34,702 nucleotides of DNA, from NCBI GenBank assembly GCA_007119345.1, contig SKPV01000211.1, forward strand, positions 1-34,702, in the 5' to 3' direction. Both the position numbers and the translations under genes were made by a program. Below, one piece after another: positions 1 to 6,709 of the stretch. Within the stretch, counting starts at the first letter, position 1; every line of letters begins with the position of its first letter. The stretch comes from Halovivax sp. GTDB taxonomy: Archaea > Halobacteriota > Halobacteria > Halobacteriales > Natrialbaceae. Under the pieces are notes generated by a model. It had not been told where the DNA came from. It saw only the letters and a list, made by a program, of their open reading frames with translations, and made no database searches.

Positions 1-1060
1 CCGCCGCGTCGTCCTCACCGGCCTCGCCGACGACGATGTCGCCGTCGTCGTCGGGGTCTTCGGTCACGTGCGTCCAGAAGTAGACGTCGTGGTCGGCGTC
101 GTCCATTCCGGGGGTCGCGGGGACGTCTCCGGCGTCCGCGTCGTACAGGAGGGCGACGATGCGGACCGTCTCGTTGTCTTCGGCCGTCGGCTGGATCGTC
201 AGCTCTTCGCGCTCGATTTCGCCGTCATCGAGCCGATACTCGATCCGGTCGAGCTCGGTTCGATCCTGGACCGTCCCGTCGTCGACCCGCTGTTGCTGGA
301 TCACCACGGTGTAGTTGCGCTCCTCGCCCTCGTTGTTAGCGACCTCGAGAGCCATCGGGATCTCGGCGTCCGGTTCGACGGCCTCGGGCAGCTCGCCGGC
401 GACGTACTCGCCGTCCTCGTCCTCGCCGTAGAGAGCTAACTGGGTGTACTCGGCGCCGGCGAGCGGCGAGGCGAGCGCAAACACCAGGGCGCCTGCGGCC
501 ACGCAGACTGCGGCGATCAGCAGGACCGTCGAGAGGCTCGCGACGTTCGCCCGCCCGTCGTAGCCGAGCCGGTCGATCCAGGCGAACGGCCTGGCGACGA
601 ATCGCTCCTCGGGGGGCAATCGGAGTCGACGCACGACGCCGAGTTGCGCGGCGACCACCGTCAGTCCGGCGAGGGCGGCGGCCGCCGGGGTACGCTCGAG
701 TCCGACGTCGACGACGCCGGCGGTGATCCCGAAGATGATCGCGATCACCGGCAGGATGGCGATCGATACGGCGAACGAGAGGCCGAGCCGTTCGACGGAG
801 TCGACCCCTCTGGGTCGGTCGGGACCGCCCGTACCGGGTGGAGCCGATCGTTCGGTCGCCGGGAAGAAAATCGAAACGAGCGCGAACCCGGGCAGGAAAA
901 ACAACAGCGGAATGGCGGCACCGACCCGAAGCGTGCTCCCCGGCGAGAGCGTGGTGACGGCGTAGTAACAGACGAGTGCGGTCAGCGAGACGGCCGCCAG
1001 ATCGGCCGGATAGCGGCGGACGATCTCGAATCGCCGACCGGTCTCGGTCGGTGAACTCAT
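1..1060 (-). CDS. DUF1616 domain membrane protein (3' end cut by window edge)
   Basis: Reading leftward from ATG at 1060 (MSSPTETGRRFEIVRRYPAD) the frame stays open to base 1, about 353 codons, so the C-terminus is missing. The first ~200 residues hold about four hydrophobic segments: a first pair near residues 22-65, a pair after the proline- and arginine-rich loop, and one further span near residue 195 (LLIAAVCVAAGALVFALA). From about residue 210 the protein becomes a soluble acidic domain with a beta-rich, CARDB-like look (EIPMALEVANNEGEERNYTV). This four-helix plus extracytoplasmic-domain layout matches the haloarchaeal DUF1616 family, whose function is unknown; such proteins often lie near surface-polysaccharide genes. 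What follows the C-terminus cannot be seen. Family call is from layout and sequence feel, not a search. Confidence 0.8.
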   Translation of the reverse strand, partial: MSSPTETGRRFEIVRRYPADLAAVSLTALVCYYAVTTLSPGSTLRVGAAIPLLFFLPGFALVSIFFPATERSAPPGTGGPDRPRGVDSVERLGLSFAVSIAILPVIAIIFGITAGVVDVGLERTPAAAALAGLTVVAAQLGVVRRLRLPPEERFVARPFAWIDRLGYDGRANVASLSTVLLIAAVCVAAGALVFALASPLAGAEYTQLALYGEDEDGEYVAGELPEAVEPDAEIPMALEVANNEGEERNYTVVIQQQRVDDGTVQDRTELDRIEYRLDDGEIEREELTIQPTAEDNETVRIVALLYDADAGDVPATPGMDDADHDVYFWTHVTEDPDDDGDIVVGEAGEDDAA

Positions 1061-1611
1061 CCGATCACCGTCCGTCCGGCGTCCGTCGGCGGGGTCGAGG
1101 CGGAGAGCGGGAACTGGAAGCGTGTCATCCTCGAATCGTCGAATCAATCGTCCGTGGTTCGGTTAGTTATGGGCGAGTTACCCGACTCGGGTCGAAATCC
1201 GGAATATTCGGATCGAAAGCAGGCGAATCTCGGCACGTCTCGATCGAGCACCGTCGACGATCTGACGGCCGCCACAACGGCCGACGGTGGGGCGCTCGTC
1301 CGACGCGCATTCACCGAAAAGCCCGGGGCTTTCGGTCGATCCGCGATCGCACTCGGTGTAGCTCGTCGGATTGCGCCGGAGAAAGGTCGCGATGGCATTG
1401 GACGGAGACCGTTCGACGGCCGGCGATTGTCTGCGGACGAACGGCCTCCGAGCGCGGTACCGGCGTGAGAGGCCGGCTGCGGAGCCGCTTTGAGTGGGCA
1501 CGGGCGCTACTACTGCCGGAGAACGTGGACGCTATCCCCGCTGGAAAACGGTCTGTGCGATATCTCTGCCGGTGGGTGCGAGACTCTCGACGGACGGCTC
1601 GACGCGACCGG
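1061..1611. other. Intergenic region without a convincing gene
   Basis: About 550 bases lie between the start of the DUF1616 gene and the stop of the PadR gene. Open frames exist on both strands, but their products are rich in arginine and serine and poor in acidic residues, unlike real proteins of this genome. A weak TATA-like element on the minus strand around 1165-1172 could serve the DUF1616 gene with a leader of about 80 nt. Nothing else is supported. Confidence 0.6.
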
Positions 1612-1887
1612 TCAGAATTCGACGTACTGTTCTTCCCACTCGCGGCGATTCGTGATGCGATCTCGTCCCTCGTCGGTGATCGCGTAGTAATTCGTTCGCC
1701 TGTCCAGCTGGCCTTTCTCGACCAGATCTTTGTTGACGAGCGTGTCGAGGTTCGGATAGAGCCGTCCGTGGTTGATCTCCGAACTGTAGTACTTCTCGAC
1801 TTCGTCCTTTACCGATTGGCCCGACGGTTGGTCGGCGCCGGCGATCACGTACAGGAGGTCTCGCTGGAAGCCGGTCAGATCGTGCAT
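1612..1887 (-). CDS. PadR-family winged-helix transcriptional regulator
   Basis: 91 residues. The protein starts MHDLTGFQRDLLYVIAG and continues with the recognition-helix region SSEINHGRLYPNLDTLVNKD and the wing GQLDRRTNYYAITDEG. This is the hallmark of the short PadR form in haloarchaea: a winged helix that binds DNA as a dimer, here without the long C-terminal dimerisation helix of bacterial PadR. ATG at 1887 is chosen because it gives the family's usual N-terminus and because an AT-rich element (1918-1930) lies about 35 nt upstream, fitting a leaderless transcript. PadR proteins usually repress neighbouring genes or respond to small molecules; no obvious target is adjacent, so the regulon is unknown. 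Confidence 0.9.
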   Translation of the reverse strand: MHDLTGFQRDLLYVIAGADQPSGQSVKDEVEKYYSSEINHGRLYPNLDTLVNKDLVEKGQLDRRTNYYAITDEGRDRITNRREWEEQYVEF

Positions 1888-1917
1888 TGCTCAATCGCGT
1901 AGACCGTTTCGCTGATT

Positions 1918-1955
1918 GGATATTTGTTATCCGCATCATACAGCAGTATCAATAC
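1918..1955 (-). promoter_or_regulatory. Putative PadR promoter with small inverted repeat
   Basis: An AT-rich block at 1918-1930, read on the minus strand as ATAACAAATATCC, sits about 35 nt before the PadR start. Next to it, at 1946-1955, is the perfect inverted repeat GTAT-CA-ATAC. Autoregulation is common for PadR proteins, so this may be the operator. That role is inferred from position only. Confidence 0.35.
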
Positions 1956-2118
1956 ACCTTTCAAGCTAAATTCGGCTTCTGAAACGGTCTTCGAAATCGA
2001 CCGTCCCGTTTTCCAACGATTTTCGAACTCGGGGTCGATCGCCCGGATCCGTACTGGTCCGACGGCTGATCGGCAGGGTGCCGACGGTCCGTACCCGCGA
2101 CGAGTGCGTTCTCGCCCG

Positions 2119-2469
2119 CTACGCGTCGGGTCCGGTCACGGATACCTCGATCCCGTTCGGTTCGATGTGGACGCGGACCTCTTCGACCGTCGCTCTGTAC
2201 GCGGTGGTGTGAGAGCCACCTTCCTCGAAGCGGACGCACTCTTCGAGGAGGTCGCCGTCGAGCAGGTCGTTGATCCGCCGATACACCGTCGCGGACGAAC
2301 AGTCGGTGCGTTCGGTCAGTTCCTTCGCCGTTCGGGGACCGTCCTGCGTGGCGACGAGGATCGTTCGCGAGCACTCGTTGCCGAGGACGTCGAGCCGGAC
2401 GGCCGGCTCGACCGTCGAGTCCGATCCCGCGTCCGTTCGGTGGCCGGGAGAGCTCGGTTCGCTCGACAT
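2119..2469 (-). CDS. Winged helix-turn-helix (ArsR-like) transcriptional regulator
   Basis: 116 residues from ATG at 2469 (MSSEPSSPGHRTDAGS). After a disordered 25-residue N-terminus comes a single winged helix: VRLDVLGNECSRTILVAT, then KELTERTDCSSATVYRRIND as the helix-turn-helix, then a wing (RFEEGGSHTTAYRATVEEVR) and a final strand. This is the small haloarchaeal ArsR-type regulator with no visible metal-binding cysteines. The frame is open upstream: a GTG at 2570 would add 34 residues and lies about 25 nt after the TATA box, but that extension is arginine-rich and unlike haloarchaeal protein. I prefer 2469, coupled to a 30-codon upstream ORF that stops two bases before it. Target genes are unknown. 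Confidence 0.8.
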   Translation of the reverse strand: MSSEPSSPGHRTDAGSDSTVEPAVRLDVLGNECSRTILVATQDGPRTAKELTERTDCSSATVYRRINDLLDGDLLEECVRFEEGGSHTTAYRATVEEVRVHIEPNGIEVSVTGPDA

Positions 2470-2471
2470 CG

Positions 2472-2564
2472 TTAGGCCCCGCCGACGGTCGTTGCTGCGT
2501 ATTTCGACGCCGCGTACGGCGCGAACGGGACGATCGAGTCCGCGTAGGCACGATGACGCTCCAT
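2472..2564 (-). CDS. Small upstream ORF (30 aa) before the winged-helix gene
   Basis: ATG at 2564 opens a 30-codon frame (MERHRAYADSIVPFAPYAAS, then KYAATTVGGA) that stops with TAA at 2472-2474, two bases before the ATG of the winged-helix gene. The start lies about 30 nt downstream of a good TATA box (2591-2598), the distance expected for a leaderless haloarchaeal mRNA. That placement is the main support. It could be a leader peptide that couples translation of the regulator, a genuine microprotein, or chance. The peptide resembles no family I recognise. Confidence 0.4.
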   Translation of the reverse strand: MERHRAYADSIVPFAPYAASKYAATTVGGA

Positions 2565-2590
2565 CTGGCACGACGGTTACGTCGGAGAGT

Positions 2591-2598
2591 ATTTTATA
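2591..2598 (-). promoter_or_regulatory. TATA box for the winged-helix transcript
   Basis: Minus-strand TATAAAAT is a near-consensus haloarchaeal TATA element in otherwise GC-rich DNA. It points to transcription starting around 2564-2570, which coincides with the upstream small ORF. Confidence 0.6.
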
Positions 2599-2599
2599 A

Positions 2600-3077
2600 C
2601 GATCCACATTCCAAAACGAAACGTCGATCTTCGATACGGAAATTCGGGATTTCCTGGGGGTCGTCGTTCGCTCCGTGGGCGGCAACCCTCCGTAAGGATC
2701 TCTTACGCCTCGGAACTCGCGACGAAACCCGGTTAAGGGTTCTTGGGACTCGTCCGATATCGGTCTCGTGACTGCGGCTATTGCACTTCGAGCGGGCCTC
2801 GGGCGACGAAATACGCTATTTCCGCCGGTCAGTCCCGATCGGACCGGGTGAACAGTCTGTCGCCTTTATTCGAGTCCCGCCGCCTGGCTGTAGTGATGCC
2901 CGTCGAAACCTCTCGTCGCCGTCCCGCCGTGGCGGGAGGTGGTGTCTCCGACCGCACCGCGCGGAACGGGGCATCGGGACGACGGACGGGTGATGGACCG
3001 GCGTCGACTCTGGAGACGTCGACAACCATTCAGCGACCGAGACAGCTATGAAATCGAGACAACACAACTGGACCCCC
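2600..3077. other. Intergenic region without a convincing gene
   Basis: Nearly 480 bases between the TATA box of the leftward regulator and the start of the DUF7563 gene. Short frames on both strands have arginine- and serine-rich, non-acidic products and look like spurious frames. No tRNA-like fold, terminator or array was seen. A promoter for the zinc-ribbon gene is not obvious. Confidence 0.5.
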
Positions 3078-3239
3078 ATGGAATCGTCGACGACTGGTAC
3101 CCGCTGCCGGAAGTGCGGAACCCACGTCACGCAACAATTCGCGCGCGTCTTCGGCGACAACGGCGACGTCGTGCACGGCTGTCCGGCCTGTACGACCTAC
3201 CGGGAGATGCAGTCCGGCGGCCACCTCCCGGGCGAGTGA
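3078..3239 (+). CDS. DUF7563-type small zinc-ribbon protein
   Basis: 53 residues from ATG at 3078; an in-frame ATG at 3048 would add ten residues. The core has two cysteine pairs, CRKCG near residue 10 and CPAC near residue 36, separated by HVTQQFARVFGDNGDVVHG. This four-cysteine treble-clef or zinc-ribbon pattern with the T-x-x-ARVFGD stretch is characteristic of the very small haloarchaeal proteins called DUF7563. They are thought to bind zinc and perhaps nucleic acid or protein partners; no function is established. The later start matches the usual length of about 50 residues. Confidence 0.8.
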   Translation: MESSTTGTRCRKCGTHVTQQFARVFGDNGDVVHGCPACTTYREMQSGGHLPGE

Positions 3240-3371
3240 CCGATCGGCGCCAGCCCGAACGGCGGGTTCGAAACCGTCTCGCGCTCTGACCCCCCGATCG
3301 CGGCGACCCGGTCCCGGCGACCGGACGGATTCGGAGTCGAGCCGTCGTCGGCGACCGGCGTATTCTCGAAA

Positions 3372-3379
3372 TATATAAA
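3372..3379 (+). promoter_or_regulatory. TATA box upstream of the DUF7344-like regulator
   Basis: TATATAAA is a strong archaeal TATA element. It predicts a start site near 3400 and so a leader of about 90 nt before the regulator at 3489. A second, weaker AT-rich element (TTAAAG, 3405-3410) would instead start near 3435-3439, right at the small upstream ORF. Confidence 0.55.
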
Positions 3380-3438
3380 TGTCGCGTTGACGTCTTTCAC
3401 CACGTTAAAGGGGCCACTAGCCGAACCGGTGAGCACCA

Positions 3439-3492
3439 ATGACCAGAGGTGGTGGATCGATGTCGACGACTGAGACGACGCTCGACGGATGA
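3439..3492 (+). CDS. Small upstream ORF (17 aa) overlapping a regulator start
   Basis: ATG at 3439 opens a 17-codon frame (MTRGGGSMSTTETTLDG) whose TGA overlaps the ATG of the following regulator in an ATGA arrangement at 3489-3492. Such overlaps usually mean translational coupling. The peptide is low in complexity and may be only a coupling device or chance. Confidence 0.3.
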   Translation: MTRGGGSMSTTETTLDG

Positions 3493-3998
3493 CGATGTCG
3501 GTACAAACGGACCGGGACGGGGAGCTCGCGGAGAGTGAGATCTTTCACATCCTGGGAAACGACCGGCGTCGCGCGATCGTATCGCTCCTCGCCGACAGGC
3601 GCGAACGCGTCGAGGTTTCTGAGATCGCGACGGCGATCGCAGAGCGCGAGTCGGAGACCGCACAGGTGCCGAATAACCTCTACAAGAGCGTCTACGTCTC
3701 CCTCCAGCAAACCCACCTTCCACAGTTAGAGGAGGACGACGTCATCGTCTACGATGCCGAAGAGAAGACGATCAGACCGGGGCCCCACTTCGAGGAGGTT
3801 CGCGGCTACATCGAGTCGGCCGAGTCCGCGGAGGACCACGTCCTCCTGTTCTCGCTCGCCGTCGCCGTCGGGGGTCTGGTTGCGGTCATCTTGAGCGGCC
3901 TCGGGCTGCCGCTGGTCACCGCGGTCGATCCCTTGCTCTGGGGCGTCGTGTCGCTGCTCGCCGTCGCTGTGGCCTGCCTGTACGGTTTGCTCGGCTGA
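3489..3998 (+). CDS. DUF7344-like winged-helix protein with two C-terminal membrane helices
   Basis: 169 residues. The N-terminal ~95 residues form a winged helix: SEIFHILGNDRRRAIVSLLA, then a long EVSEIATAIAERESE helix pair, then NNLYKSVYVSLQQTHLPQLE. This is the haloarchaeal DUF7344 signature, where N-N-(x)n-Y-(x)n-L-x-Q-T-H-L-P-x-L is strongly conserved. A wing (EEDDVIVYDAEEKTIRPG) follows. Two hydrophobic helices (about residues 119-138 and 145-168) anchor it in the membrane with the DNA-binding domain in the cytoplasm. These are usually one-component regulators of unknown signal. ATG at 3495 is an alternative start. The last codons and stop are part of a 17-nt tandem repeat. Confidence 0.85.
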   Translation: MTMSVQTDRDGELAESEIFHILGNDRRRAIVSLLADRRERVEVSEIATAIAERESETAQVPNNLYKSVYVSLQQTHLPQLEEDDVIVYDAEEKTIRPGPHFEEVRGYIESAESAEDHVLLFSLAVAVGGLVAVILSGLGLPLVTAVDPLLWGVVSLLAVAVACLYGLLG

Positions 3999-4040
3999 CC
4001 GGTTTTCTCGGCTGACCTGTTCATCTGTCTGACCGCTGGC
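3990..4040. repeat. 17-nt degenerate tandem repeat across a stop codon
   Basis: The core CTGACC recurs at 3995, 4012 and 4029, exactly 17 nt apart. The first two copies share CTCGGCTGACC, which holds the last codons and TGA of the upstream regulator. The array fills the gap between two convergent genes. Confidence 0.6.
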
Positions 4041-4094
4041 CCGACCGACCGCCTCACCTGGCTGATAGCTCGCCCGGTTGATCGGCTTCCGACG

Positions 4095-4586
4095 TCACTC
4101 GCTGCGACCCTGTTCGGACGAGCGCGAGGCGGGCGGCTCGTTGCCCGGGAGGCAGATCAGGTTCTCCCGTCCCAGGCGGAGTTTGGTGATCTCGTCGTCC
4201 GATTCCAGGTCCGCCAGCAGCCGGCTGACCTTCGCCTTCGACCACTCCACCGATTCGACGATCTCCGTCTGTCTCATCCGTCCGCCGTTTTCCTCGATGA
4301 GCGCGTGGACCCGCTCACGGTCGGTGACGATCTCCGATTCGGGTTCGTCCCGATCGACGGGTCCCCTCTCGCGCCGTCGGTCGAGGCGGTTCTGCGCGAT
4401 GAGTATCGCGCCGATGACCGCGAGCAGACCGATGCCGATACCGGCCACTACCGTCGAGGCGTCGGCCGCGCCGGTGACGTCGATCCCCGGCGCGACCGGG
4501 AGAACGATCCATCCGTCGGTCCGGCCACCGATCGCTCGGGACCGCGCCTCCACGATCGATGTCGCCCGTTTTAGTGGTCCGTCCAT
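4095..4586 (-). CDS. Membrane-anchored helix-turn-helix regulator (DUF7343/MarR-like)
   Basis: 163 residues from ATG at 4586. A short extracytoplasmic segment precedes one membrane helix at about residues 46-64 (VVAGIGIGLLAVIGAILIAQ). A charged linker then leads to a winged helix at about 88-150: DRERVHALIEENGGRMRQTE, then IVESVEWSKAKVSRLLADLE, then a short wing (DDEITKLRLGRENLICLP). This layout is typical of haloarchaeal membrane-tethered transcription factors whose DNA-binding domain resembles IclR/MarR types. The gene converges on the DUF7344-like gene with a 96-nt gap. Signal and targets are unknown. Confidence 0.8.
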   Translation of the reverse strand: MDGPLKRATSIVEARSRAIGGRTDGWIVLPVAPGIDVTGAADASTVVAGIGIGLLAVIGAILIAQNRLDRRRERGPVDRDEPESEIVTDRERVHALIEENGGRMRQTEIVESVEWSKAKVSRLLADLESDDEITKLRLGRENLICLPGNEPPASRSSEQGRSE

Positions 4587-5017
4587 TGTAACGTAGATAG
4601 TCGGTGGGAGTCGACGTTCGGCGTGTCCAAACGTAACGCCAGCCGGTCACAAAGCACTTTTTCAGTCGATTCGGTGTTACTCCCGCTCGTGGAATTCACC
4701 TCGAATAATCCGTTTCCTGTCATTCGACGCTCGGACCCGGGACGGAATCTCCCCGACCGTCCTCTCGCCGTGCGATTCCGTTCGAACCGACGTCGAGGGT
4801 TCGAACCGGCCTCGACGATCGAACGGTTTCGCAGACGGATCGTCACCGCGGTCGAACGGTCTCATTCAGGCTCACGTTTTCCACGAAACCCGAAGCGATG
4901 CTGGCAGAACGTTTATTTCTCCACGCGCTAAGGTTGGGATGAGGTAACACGTTTCGTCCGATCTCTCACGCTGCCCGCTCCGTGGGGGCGCGGTTCGGAC
5001 GGCCGCCCATCCAACAG
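4587..5017. other. Divergent intergenic region with a stem-loop and promoter
   Basis: This 430-base spacer separates two outward-reading genes. At 4791-4817 lies an inverted repeat with a perfect 8-bp stem (CGTCGAGG / CCTCGACG) and an 11-nt loop containing TTCGAA. An AT-rich element GTTTATTT near 4911-4918 would place transcription of the MaoC gene near 4940, giving a leader of about 75 nt. No coding frame here looks real. Confidence 0.5.
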
Positions 5018-5620
5018 ATGACCCCGCTAATCGAAACCTTCCGGGCCTGGTCCCGAGTCTCGGATCACGTCGTCTCCAGCATGGTCCAGGCGAACAGAGC
5101 GACCGCCGCGGCGATGCGTCCGGTCGAGTGGTCGAACGGCGAGTACCGCGACGTCGAATCCGTCGAGCACCGGCGCCCTGGCTGGGAGTTCGAACGGTCC
5201 GTCGACGACGTCGAAGCGATCGACGTCGGCGACGTGATCACGTTCACGAAGACCGTAACCGACGACGACGTCCGCCAGTTCGCCGATGCGAGCGGCGACA
5301 CCAACCGACTGCACCTCGACGACAGCTTCGCGGAGGAGACGCGGTTCGGCGGCCGAATCGCTCACGGGACGCTGGTCGGCGGGTTGATCAGCGCCGCCCT
5401 GGCCCGCTTGCCGGGTCTCACGATCTACCTCTCCCAGGACCTCGAGTTCGTGGCGCCGGTCGAGATCGGTGACGAGGTCACCGCGACCGTCGAGATCGTC
5501 GAGGCCCTCGGCGACGACCGGTACCGCCTCGAGACCCGCGTCGAGCGGGGAGACGAGCTCGTCGTCGACGGAGAAGCGGTCGTGATGGTCGACGCGCTTC
5601 CCGAAACGGACGACCGTTGA
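5018..5620 (+). CDS. MaoC-family (R)-specific enoyl-CoA hydratase (PhaJ-like)
   Basis: 200 residues from ATG at 5018; a GTG at 4982 would add twelve atypical residues. An N-terminal helical part (TFRAWSRVSDHVVSSMVQAN) precedes one MaoC hot-dog domain starting near residue 65. The hydratase-2 motif is intact: ASGDTNRLHLD followed by FGGRIAHGTLVGGL, with the catalytic Asp and His of the G-D-x-N-x-x-H signature. The enzyme adds water to trans-2-enoyl-CoA to give (R)-3-hydroxyacyl-CoA. In haloarchaea this feeds polyhydroxyalkanoate synthesis or links it to beta-oxidation. No pha synthase lies nearby, so PHA involvement is inferred. A decayed dodecin converges on its stop codon. Confidence 0.88.
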   Translation: MTPLIETFRAWSRVSDHVVSSMVQANRATAAAMRPVEWSNGEYRDVESVEHRRPGWEFERSVDDVEAIDVGDVITFTKTVTDDDVRQFADASGDTNRLHLDDSFAEETRFGGRIAHGTLVGGLISAALARLPGLTIYLSQDLEFVAPVEIGDEVTATVEIVEALGDDRYRLETRVERGDELVVDGEAVVMVDALPETDDR

Positions 5621-5629
5621 GAGGCTCGC

Positions 5630-5821
5630 GATCGGGTCGGCGATCTCGACGGTCGCTTCGAACTCGGTGATCTCGTCGACTTCCTCGTTGGCCGTCCGGG
5701 ACTTCAGTTCGATCGCTCGAACGACCTCGTTCGCCTCACTGGCGTTCATCACGTCCTGGTCGGCGGCGTCTTCCCACGACCCCTCGGACGTTTCTAGCAC
5801 CCAACTTGTCACGACGCCCAC
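5630..5821 (-). pseudogene. Dodecin remnant without a stop codon
   Basis: Read leftward from a possible GTG at 5821 (or 5812), the frame gives SWVLETSEGSWEDAADQDV, then VVRAIELKSRTANEEVDEIT and EFEATVEIADPI. This follows the dodecin plan: a first strand, the TSE-x-SWEDAA helix, a second strand (AIELKS.TA) and a third strand (EFEATVEIA). Dodecins are ~66-residue flavin-storing proteins that form dodecamers. Three things suggest decay. There is no ATG. The glutamine expected in the S-Q-T-A position is Arg, and the aromatic residue expected after VEIA is Asp. There is also no stop: the frame runs on antisense through the MaoC gene into arginine-rich nonsense. The homology ends ten bases before the MaoC stop, so the original stop was probably lost there. 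It could still be translated as a run-on protein. Confidence 0.55.
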
Positions 5822-5955
5822 GCGTGACGCTGGTCGGACGAGTCGTCGACCGTTCGACGGTCCAACGGCGATCGCCGCAAGAGTCGACCGTCGTTCCCGG
5901 CCGTAGTGAGCGATTGACCGATCCGGACCGGTTGGCAGGCTCGACGGCCGAAGGG

Positions 5956-6024
5956 TCTGAAGCGGCGGCGAAGGCTCTGAAGCGTGGACGGCGATATCGA
6001 AGCGTGGCCAGCGATATCGAAGCC
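5956..6024. repeat. 20-nt degenerate tandem repeat, four copies
   Basis: The core T-C-(T/G)-GAAGC recurs at 5956, 5976, 5997 and 6017 with a 20-nt period. The first two copies share TCTGAAGCG and the next two share GATATCGAAGC. The array starts a few bases beyond the stop of the leftward membrane-protein gene, that is, directly at its 3' end. The rest of 5822-6032 holds nothing recognisable. Confidence 0.6.
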
Positions 6025-6032
6025 CTGATTCC

Positions 6033-6386
6033 TCAGACGCCGGGAACGCCGATCGCGCCTAATTCGATCGGCGTGAGTAACGCGACGATCGACAGCACGA
6101 TGAACACCGATACCCAGGCCACGAGCGTGATGCCGATCGCCTGGGTCCAACCGCCGGGATATCGCCAGTTGACCACCGCCAGGTACGCGAGGAGCGCGAG
6201 CAGCGGTCCGAGCCCCGGGATCCAGCCGAGGAACAGGGCGACGACGGCCCAGATGATGGCGCCGATCAACGCGGTCACGATCGCGTAGGTGTAGTCCTCC
6301 ACGTCGACGATAATCTTGGCACCGAGGTAGATGCCGAGCGCGCCGATTAGCAAGCTCACCGCGAAAATCACGAGGCTGGCGATCAT
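6033..6386 (-). CDS. Small four-helix integral membrane protein
   Basis: 117 residues, almost all hydrophobic, with about four membrane helices: residues 2-24, 33-54, 55-73 and 82-105. Conserved-looking polar spots are GAKIIVDVEDYTYA after helix 1 and NWRYPGGW before the last helix. Short membrane proteins of this layout are widespread in haloarchaea and carry no assigned function. ATG at 6386 is supported by an AT-rich element (minus-strand GATAACTAAC, near 6408-6417) about 28 nt upstream, consistent with a leaderless monocistronic mRNA. I do not recognise a transport or enzyme motif. Confidence 0.75.
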   Translation of the reverse strand: MIASLVIFAVSLLIGALGIYLGAKIIVDVEDYTYAIVTALIGAIIWAVVALFLGWIPGLGPLLALLAYLAVVNWRYPGGWTQAIGITLVAWVSVFIVLSIVALLTPIELGAIGVPGV

Positions 6387-6560
6387 GGACGAACGGTTGC
6401 CAGCGACGCCGTTAGTTATCTCTCACGTACTCGGAACGGTCGACCCCCGCGAGCGGCGGCGAGGCCGCGCTTTCGCGAGTACGGACGGGCCCCTTCCGGG
6501 AAATACCAGCGTAACCGAGTCAAAACACTGGCTGTCGATGGTTCCCCTTCAGCTGCTCGA

Positions 6561-6671
6561 TCCGGGAGACCGGCGGCCGGGAAATTCCGATCCGGGAAAT
6601 CGACGGTGGCCCAGAAACTCCGTTCCGGGAGACGGTTGTGCCAGCAGGAGCCGATTTCGGGAGACCGACGG
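6561..6671. repeat. ~32-nt periodic degenerate repeat in a 320-base spacer
   Basis: The core TCCGGGARAYCGRCGG appears, with small changes, at 6561, 6591, 6624 and 6656, about three helical turns apart. A further TTCCGGGAAAT lies at 6494. The array sits at the 3' end of the leftward epimerase gene and fills most of the gap from 6387 to 6709, which shows no coding sequence. Confidence 0.55.
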
Positions 6672-6709
6672 CGGTCGGGAACTCGCGTTCTGGCTCTCCG
6701 ACGGCGGGC

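Noticed and set aside
1154..1468. 104-codon plus-strand frame in the first spacer
   Set aside because: Its composition is not acidic, there is no TATA element at the right distance, and the opposite strand is equally open.
2119..2685. 188-residue version of the winged-helix protein starting at 2685
   Set aside because: The extra N-terminus runs through the promoter TATA box and is basic and unlike haloarchaeal protein.
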